Positions 59,083-64,000 of a DNA stretch of 64,000 nucleotides are shown here, in pieces (position 1 is the first letter of the stretch; the number at the start of each line of letters is the position of its first letter). A program made the translations under genes and the position numbers. The notes beneath the pieces were generated by a model that made no database searches, had not been told where the DNA came from, and saw only the letters and a program-made list of their open reading frames with translations. The DNA is from Kappaphycus alvarezii. Its lineage: Eukaryota; Rhodophyta; Florideophyceae; Gigartinales; Solieriaceae. The stretch lies in assembly GCA_002205965.3 (NCBI GenBank), contig NADL03000641.1:186001-250000 (forward strand), written 5' to 3'.

Positions 59083-59112
59083 AACCCCGAAAACAGACGA
59101 AAAAGAACCGCA

Positions 59113-60065
59113 TTACAGCGCAGCAACACGAATATCGCCACTCTCTTGCGCATACCGCAGGACAAAGTCGCAGACCTTTTGTCTCGACTGCGCGTCGTTA
59201 GGCACGACATGGCCGCCGTTATGCTCGACTACCTCCCTCTCCTGTTCGCTGAAGATGTCTCGTAACCTTCGGCTCCTTGGATGAGCGATGATCTCGTCCC
59301 TAAGGCCCCAGATATGCATCGACGGTAAATCGATGGTTCGATTGAACAAGTGTTTGTGCTCCTCTGCGCGAGAGGGGAATCCGGAGATGCAAATGACAAA
59401 ACGCAACGAGCTGAACGCAGATCGATTTTCTGGTTCGTTCCGCAATGCACATATGATGGACGTGACAATAGCGCCTTGGGAAAATGCGAGGATGCCGTCG
59501 TACCGCTGGTTTTGAGAACATGGAAAACATTTTGGAATTAGTCAGAAGTTGACGTTTGCTGTACCTTGGAAGAAAGGCTCTGGCAGTTTCGAGATGTATT
59601 CTGGCTGTAGTGTAGATGAGTACTTACCCTCTCCGCAAATTCGTTACGCAGAAACTGAAAAGTCTGATCCCATCCCACGTATTCTGTTCCTTCCGCCATG
59701 AGCCAAGTTCTCTCGGTTGCATCGTTTTCTTGACTCTCGGTTGAGCCCTCTCCGGCAGAGTGAGCCTGCCTCGGCGAATAAACAGCTCGAAAGTAAGCCC
59801 GTCCCTGATGCTCAGCCGTGTGATCAATGGCCAGGTCCTTTTCAATGCGTTCGAGAATAAACGGTGCGTCGAGGTAATGCAACTGGGCCATGGGTACACG
59901 AGGCCCCTTGCGTAATTTGGACGATGCGCCCTGCACCAGGGATATGTCTCTTTCAAGAGACTTGCGTAGTCCCCCCGTTTTACGCCTGAAGAGCCTGGCA
60001 TTTTGCCGGAAGCCATGCAGGCAGGCAATTCGAAGAGGGGACGGTGATGTGGTCGAGGAAGACAT
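59113..60065 (-). CDS. FSH1-family serine hydrolase (OVCA2-like), two exons
   Basis: Exon 1 60065-59628 and exon 2 59505-59113; the 122-bp intron has a GTAAGT donor and CAG acceptor in phase 0. The product is 276 residues, close to the family's usual size. The alpha/beta-hydrolase begins with RIACLHGFRQNARLF at 11-25 (the LHGFRQN block of FSH1 proteins). The nucleophile elbow AFSQGA has serine 155, WGLRDEI supplies aspartate 216 and HNGGH supplies histidine 245, so the triad is complete. WDQTFQFLRNEF (before the intron) fits the family's helix before the elbow. The role is hydrolysis of a small ester or thioester; the substrate is unknown. The ATG at 60065 is chosen because the family block follows after ten residues. 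The frame is open upstream to 60290, which would add a Ser-rich, possibly organelle-targeting, 75-residue leader. Confidence 0.92.
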
Positions 60066-62326
60066 GTTTGTTGTGCAATGGTAGCGGCGATTGCTTTTTG
60101 GATTGTTGGGGTGGTGTGTTTGCAGAAGTTTGAGATTATATGGAAATTTGGCGGCGCTCGTGGACTTTACAGAATGGTTACTCGTGGAGAACGGAGAAAT
60201 AAAAGTTGGGGAGTGGGAAGAGCGGGGCATGATCACGGGATCACCATGTTTGATTAAACATGCTGGCAATCGCTTGCTGCAGGTGTTCATGATGTGAAAG
60301 GCTGGGAGGGTCGACCTTGTTACTACAGCTCGTATTGCTGTCCCCGAAAATGACTCATTCAGTGTGACAAGGTGAGCTGAGCAGGCGCGTTTGTTACCTT
60401 TTCAGCAATGATCTTTTTTTTGTTAATCATGCCAATTTGGTCTGCAACGCGGCACTTGCTTTGATTCGTGCTCTGACCTGAGGAGAGTGTGAATTAATGT
60501 ACTGTACAGTACTGTACTGTACAGTGGCAATCATTCCCCGCCGCACTGCTCTAATCCACTCCCCGCGATCCGCTGCTGAGTCAGTGCTGACCGGAAGGAG
60601 AATACGCGGTACAAAAAGCCTGCACTTGCTGCCTCTGGCTAGTCCTACTTACATATGACGACATAGACTTGATAAATCCCGCTTCATTCATTGGATGTTG
60701 CAACTTTCTCGAACAGGTGGAATCATTCCTCGTTTGGGTAACGCAACAACTTTAGCAACGTTTCTAATGGGTGTCACGCCTCAGTCGCAACCGCCAATAT
60801 GGAGGCATCAAAAGGCCCTTGAGCCTATGGCTTGTCACTGCCGTGACAGGCTCATCAAGCAGGAACCAATATGTCGAAATTACAATTGTTACATTATAAA
60901 AGTATGGTGAGAGAGAGAGAGGATGGTGAGAGAGAGGATGGTGAGTATGTTGCTGATAGCTTTTACTGTTATGGCAGACCCAGATGAGGACTTTCCCATT
61001 TGACAAAACACTCGCTCTGTCAACACTGCATGTCAACTGCCCTGAGAATGCATATCACGGTGGCCAAAACCCCAAAACTCACCGCACTCTGCACCACATG
61101 CTCACACTCGTAACCCAAGGGTCCCAGTTTCCCCTCAGGCATGATCGTCTCTGAATTTTAAAGGCTTACTCTCCACTGAGGCTGTTTGTTAATCCTAAAT
61201 TGTACTCGATTGATCCTCCCGTGCAGTCATCTCGACAGCATAACTGAATCTCAACAGCCACCATCGGTTCCTCGGTGGTTGCGGCTCCAGAGGGCTCCTT
61301 ACCGGGATAAAAGTCATGAGAAAAGTAAGAAGGCTGAACGAGAAAAGATATTGTGAACATCCTACCTAGAGAACGTCCTTTGAAGGTCTTGCTGAACGGA
61401 ACACAGTAACACATCGCAACGGGTGCAAGAAGTTCCTTTACAGATGGTGACTAGACGGCAGAGCACTTGCTCATCTTACTATTTGAAAGATGGAATACTT
61501 CATATCATGAGAGAAAAAGAGACCTTTAATTTCATGGATCCTAGCGGCGGATCAGGCAAGAGCCCCGTCTGGAGGTCAGGTGATGGGGAAAGTTCGCTGT
61601 TTCCGGCGATTCAGTATGACCGCGGTGTAACAGTCATGAAGCTGTTTGTCGGATAGGGCATTTCCAGCGTGCATTCGCTGGTTTCTCAATGGCCCGTAAT
61701 TTCGTAGAAATTTTAAATAGTGGAAAAAAGTTGTACTCGCTAATGTTGTCAAAGTTTTTCATGAAGATATGCATATAGTGAGGTTAGATAGGAAAGGGGG
61801 GAATGGTGACCTTTTCATTAATAATTGTGAAGTGGGGACAGAGACTATCTGGCCCCGTCGTAGGCAGTATAACTGAGAGCTGTCACTACCGTAGTGATAC
61901 ACGTATTTTGCGTATTTTGCGTATTTTGCGATGATTAGTCATATCAGCCGTGTACCGGAGGGCGCGCGATGAGACACGTGTACACAAGGAATGAAACTCA
62001 GAATGACGGTGTCTCCCACGCCTCTCAGCCATAAAGTTGATTAGGTCTTGGAGAACCTTGAGACCACATTTTCCAATCTGTCCATAGATGTCAATGGCGA
62101 GGGGAATGAGTTCTAAGCCTTCTTAGTCGCAATCCGCAGGATAGTATGCTACGTTCTTCTCCACGGTCAAGATTAGATGCACCATTGTCAGCTATGTTGC
62201 GGTATGGGACGGAGGGGGAAGGTTTGGGTGGTCTACTCTTGGAAGATATATCTGATCTATCCCATGGTTTTCCAGACAACCACAATCGACTCAAAAAGGT
62301 ATGCCGACACGGTAATGGGGAAGGAC
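60066..62326. other. Intergenic region between the hydrolase and the LINE tail
   Basis: The part next to 60066 is the likely hydrolase promoter. Simple repeats: a perfect TACTGTACAG-type palindrome cluster at 60499-60524, a GA-rich array GGTGAGAGAGA...GGAT repeated at 60906-60945, and a 9-bp tandem CGTATTTTG x3 at 61902-61928. Short ORFs (60695-60910, 61166-61414, 61423-61656) show no motif. Confidence 0.5.
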
Positions 62327-62700
62327 CTACCCAAAGGCTACTTTTAGGCCAGCTATCAAGCAGACCGCATTGGACATGAAGGCTGCTGCAGCGTGCCTTT
62401 GCATCAAAACCCCCCGAACCTTTCCGTACGTCTCCAATGCCCTTACGGTCACGTTCCTTGCCACGTCATTTAGCACTGCACATGCATCCGGGTGCCACCC
62501 TCCAAGAGTTGAGACTGGCACAGGCACGAGCGTACCTCTGGTGGAGGTCGCGATAAAAGATTGATATCTTTTGTGCGTTGCATTTCGCGCCGCATCCAGA
62601 GAGGATATCGGGTTGAAGGCCCTCACTCTCCTTTTGGAGGGGCAGAGTGGGGGCTGACACTGATGACATCGTTGCTCTGGGGACTATAGGTCCCGTTCTT
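62327..62700 (-). pseudogene. LINE-type ORF tail, homologous to the window start
   Basis: On minus: CPSKRRVRAFNPISSLDAAR, then STLGGWHPDACAVLNDVARN and ETYGKV, ending AAAFMSNAVCLIAGLKVAFG at the stop 62327. This is the same protein as at 1-540, here with the natural C terminus (62327). A frame change near 62640 separates it from the upstream strand (SNDVISVS). DNA identity is also obvious by eye (GTGCCTTTG... CCTTTCCGTACGTCTCCA at 62392-62435 against 19-60). Confidence 0.7.
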
Positions 62701-62814
62701 AAATTTCCAGACCCTTCACTTTTCCCTGTTACTTGAGGTGACTTCTGTCTTCTCGACTTTAGAATTGAACCCGCGCTCCTCGCTTCTTGAGAAGATCGAG
62801 CTCCTCTGGCATCA

Positions 62815-63130
62815 TCTGACCTCCCCTCCCTCTCTGCGTCATCAGAACCACCAGAAACATCCCCCATCTCTCCGTCATCAGAACCACACCCCCTCTCTGC
62901 GTCATCAAAACCATCCCCCCTCCCTGTGTTCTCAGAACCACCCCCCCCTTCCTGCCTCATCGAAATCACCCCCTCCCCGTGTTATCGGAACCACCACCCC
63001 TCCCTGTGTTATCGGAACCACCGCCTCTCCCTGTGTTATCGGAAACACCGCCCCTCCCTGTGTTATCGTGACCACCGCCCCTCCCTGTGTTATCGGAACC
63101 ACCGCCCCCCCCATGTCATTGGAACCCTCC
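62815..63130. repeat. 27-bp minisatellite, roughly 11 units
   Basis: GTGTTATCGG recurs at 62979, 63006, 63033, 63060 and (with a variant) 63087, exactly 27 bp apart, continuing leftward as diverged units with GCGTCATCAGAACCAC. Because 27 is a multiple of three, every frame stays open (on minus a VVPITQGGA nonapeptide), which creates several spurious ORFs. Confidence 0.92.
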
Positions 63131-63213
63131 ACCGTCGCAGCCCCACCGGAACACCCTCCCTTCCCTGTACACTCGCTGCCACCAGAACCGCCTTGCTTGT
63201 CAGCGTGGTTCTC

Positions 63214-63924
63214 TCAGTCGTCCGCAAGTCTCCGATCTCGACTTCTCCTGAGTTCAGGAGCCATCCTTGGTTGCTCTTCTTCCAACCTTCTTTGGCTATC
63301 CTCGTTCTCGAGATTGGTCCTAGAATGCTTACGGTTTCCACTTTCATGTGTTCCTCTCGGTGTCTTGGTATCAAAATGGCTCCCGAAAGCAGCGTTATAC
63401 CTTTCCATCCGTATGTTGTCATTCTCAATCATTTCTTGTTGCTCTCTCACCAAGAAATCCAAGAGTTTCTTCTTATCGGAAGGTTCATAGGAATATACAA
63501 CATCGAAAGATATCATAAACCCAGCGATAGACCTGTTCTCGATCTCCTCGAAAGACATCTCATTGTCTACCTGAGATTTGGCTCTGGAAAGGATTTGCAT
63601 AGTACGGCTTACTGCTCTCCTATCAGCTCCAGAACCCGTAGCAAATTTGTCGGGGTGTAGAAGAATCGAGAGCTGCCGGTGGTGCCTCATAATATTTGGA
63701 ACAGTCGGGCGATTGTTGCGTTCAGCGTTGTGGGAATAATCCATGCAGAACAAGTCCAGAAGGTGAGTGACTTTGGATTCAACAGTTCCGAATTTGTTCA
63801 AGCTTCCCGCCCTTTCAAGGGTAATTTTCGCATTGTGGCAAGAGAAAGACCACGAGTCAAAAACAGAGGTGAAAACTGGTGAGCTTGAGTGAAACACAGA
63901 GTTTCCCAATGGAAACTTTGGCAA
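63214..63924 (-). CDS. J-domain (DnaJ/Hsp40-type) protein
   Basis: A 236-residue frame. Residues about 48-120 form a J domain: helix I (ESKVTHLLDLF), helix II (IMRHHRQLSILLHPDKF) with the diagnostic HPD at 90-92, and helix III (RRAVSRTMQILSRAKSQV). The HPD tripeptide stimulates Hsp70 ATPase. A longer loop than usual (SHNAERNNRPTVPN) precedes helix II. The C-terminal half is charged helix (KKLLDFLVREQQEMIENDNIRMERY; NLENEDSQRRLEEEQPR), probably a coiled coil; there is no zinc finger or client-binding domain, so it is a class C type. It ends about 80 bp before the minisatellite. The start is uncertain: ATG 63924 lies in a Ser/Phe-rich leader that might be non-coding, and ATG 63741 (residue 62) would cut the J domain. 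Confidence 0.65.
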   Translation of the reverse strand: MPKFPLGNSVFHSSSPVFTSVFDSWSFSCHNAKITLERAGSLNKFGTVESKVTHLLDLFCMDYSHNAERNNRPTVPNIMRHHRQLSILLHPDKFATGSGADRRAVSRTMQILSRAKSQVDNEMSFEEIENRSIAGFMISFDVVYSYEPSDKKKLLDFLVREQQEMIENDNIRMERYNAAFGSHFDTKTPRGTHESGNRKHSRTNLENEDSQRRLEEEQPRMAPELRRSRDRRLADD

Positions 63925-64000
63925 GAACAGGTAGTTGTTCGTAGAGTGAGACCCTGGATGGTCTGTTGAGCAGTTAGTTTGAGGGATATTTTTGGTTGGT

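Noticed and set aside
62738..63660. Plus-strand ORFs of 244-250 codons
   Set aside because: Shadows of the minus-strand J-domain gene joined through the 27-bp minisatellite, which is open in all frames.
1..64000. CRISPR array, bacterial operons or phage genes
   Set aside because: Introns, retrotransposons and eukaryotic families show nuclear eukaryotic DNA; the tandem repeats found lack unique spacers.
1..64000. Functional tRNA or rRNA genes
   Set aside because: No complete cloverleaf or rRNA core sequence seen by eye; only the tRNA-like boxes at 2576-2630. A covariance search would be decisive.

Overview
This is eukaryotic nuclear DNA, dominated by dead transposable elements, with only two or three genes that look intact. 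Two neighbouring genes near 58.5-60.1 kb each carry one short GT-AG intron (121 and 122 bp) and lie tail to tail 30 bp apart, which suggests a gene-compact genome. Combined with chromovirus-type Gypsy, Copia, LINE-type and cut-and-paste elements, this resembles a repeat-rich alga, possibly a florideophyte red alga. That organism guess is an impression from gene style, not a proof.

Layout. 1-0.54 kb: tail of a LINE-type reverse-transcriptase ORF (minus). 1.0-8.5 kb: one Ty3/Gypsy chromovirus with two LTRs, a primer-binding site, polypurine tract and broken gag-pol-chromodomain. About 2 kb between its primer-binding site and gag holds a spliced-looking C2H2 zinc-finger gene fragment, a tRNA-like pol III box pair, a 40-bp tandem duplication and another LINE tail in antisense. 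8.5-11.0 kb: internally deleted Copia element. 11.0-28.7 kb: strongly A/T-rich, nearly non-coding block with a LINE tail (20.0 kb), a Copia pol fragment (26.4-27.25 kb, minus) and degenerate CCTGGGA-type repeats (27.4-28.2 kb). 28.7-31.2 kb: decayed unknown gene with a coiled coil. 31.2-33.3 kb: cluster of hairpins and a three-copy repeat. 33.6-34.6 kb: decayed unknown gene. 34.8-35.3 kb: Gypsy integrase tail (minus). 37.6-39.9 kb: CACTA/tnp2-like transposase remnant (minus). 41.9-42.4 kb: second CCTGGGA-type array. 42.4-45.0 kb: two opposed Copia fragments. 46.0-47.6 kb: pogo/Tigger-like transposase. 49-51.5 kb: strand-biased G-rich, then C-rich sequence. 51.7-57.6 kb: zinc-binding pseudogene, MULE-like transposase candidate and a second DDE-type transposase candidate, with TGATGTA palindromes on both sides. 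58.4-60.1 kb: SAYSvFN membrane protein and FSH1-family serine hydrolase. 62.3-63.9 kb: another LINE tail, a 27-bp minisatellite and a J-domain protein.

There is no operon or pathway logic. The window is a transposon graveyard around a small gene island. The J-domain gene, the SAYSvFN gene and the hydrolase are the parts most likely to be functional. I found no clearly new biological system. The best leads are the non-viral cargo inside the Gypsy element, the CCTGGGA repeat family, the hairpin cluster and the 51-58 kb transposase region.
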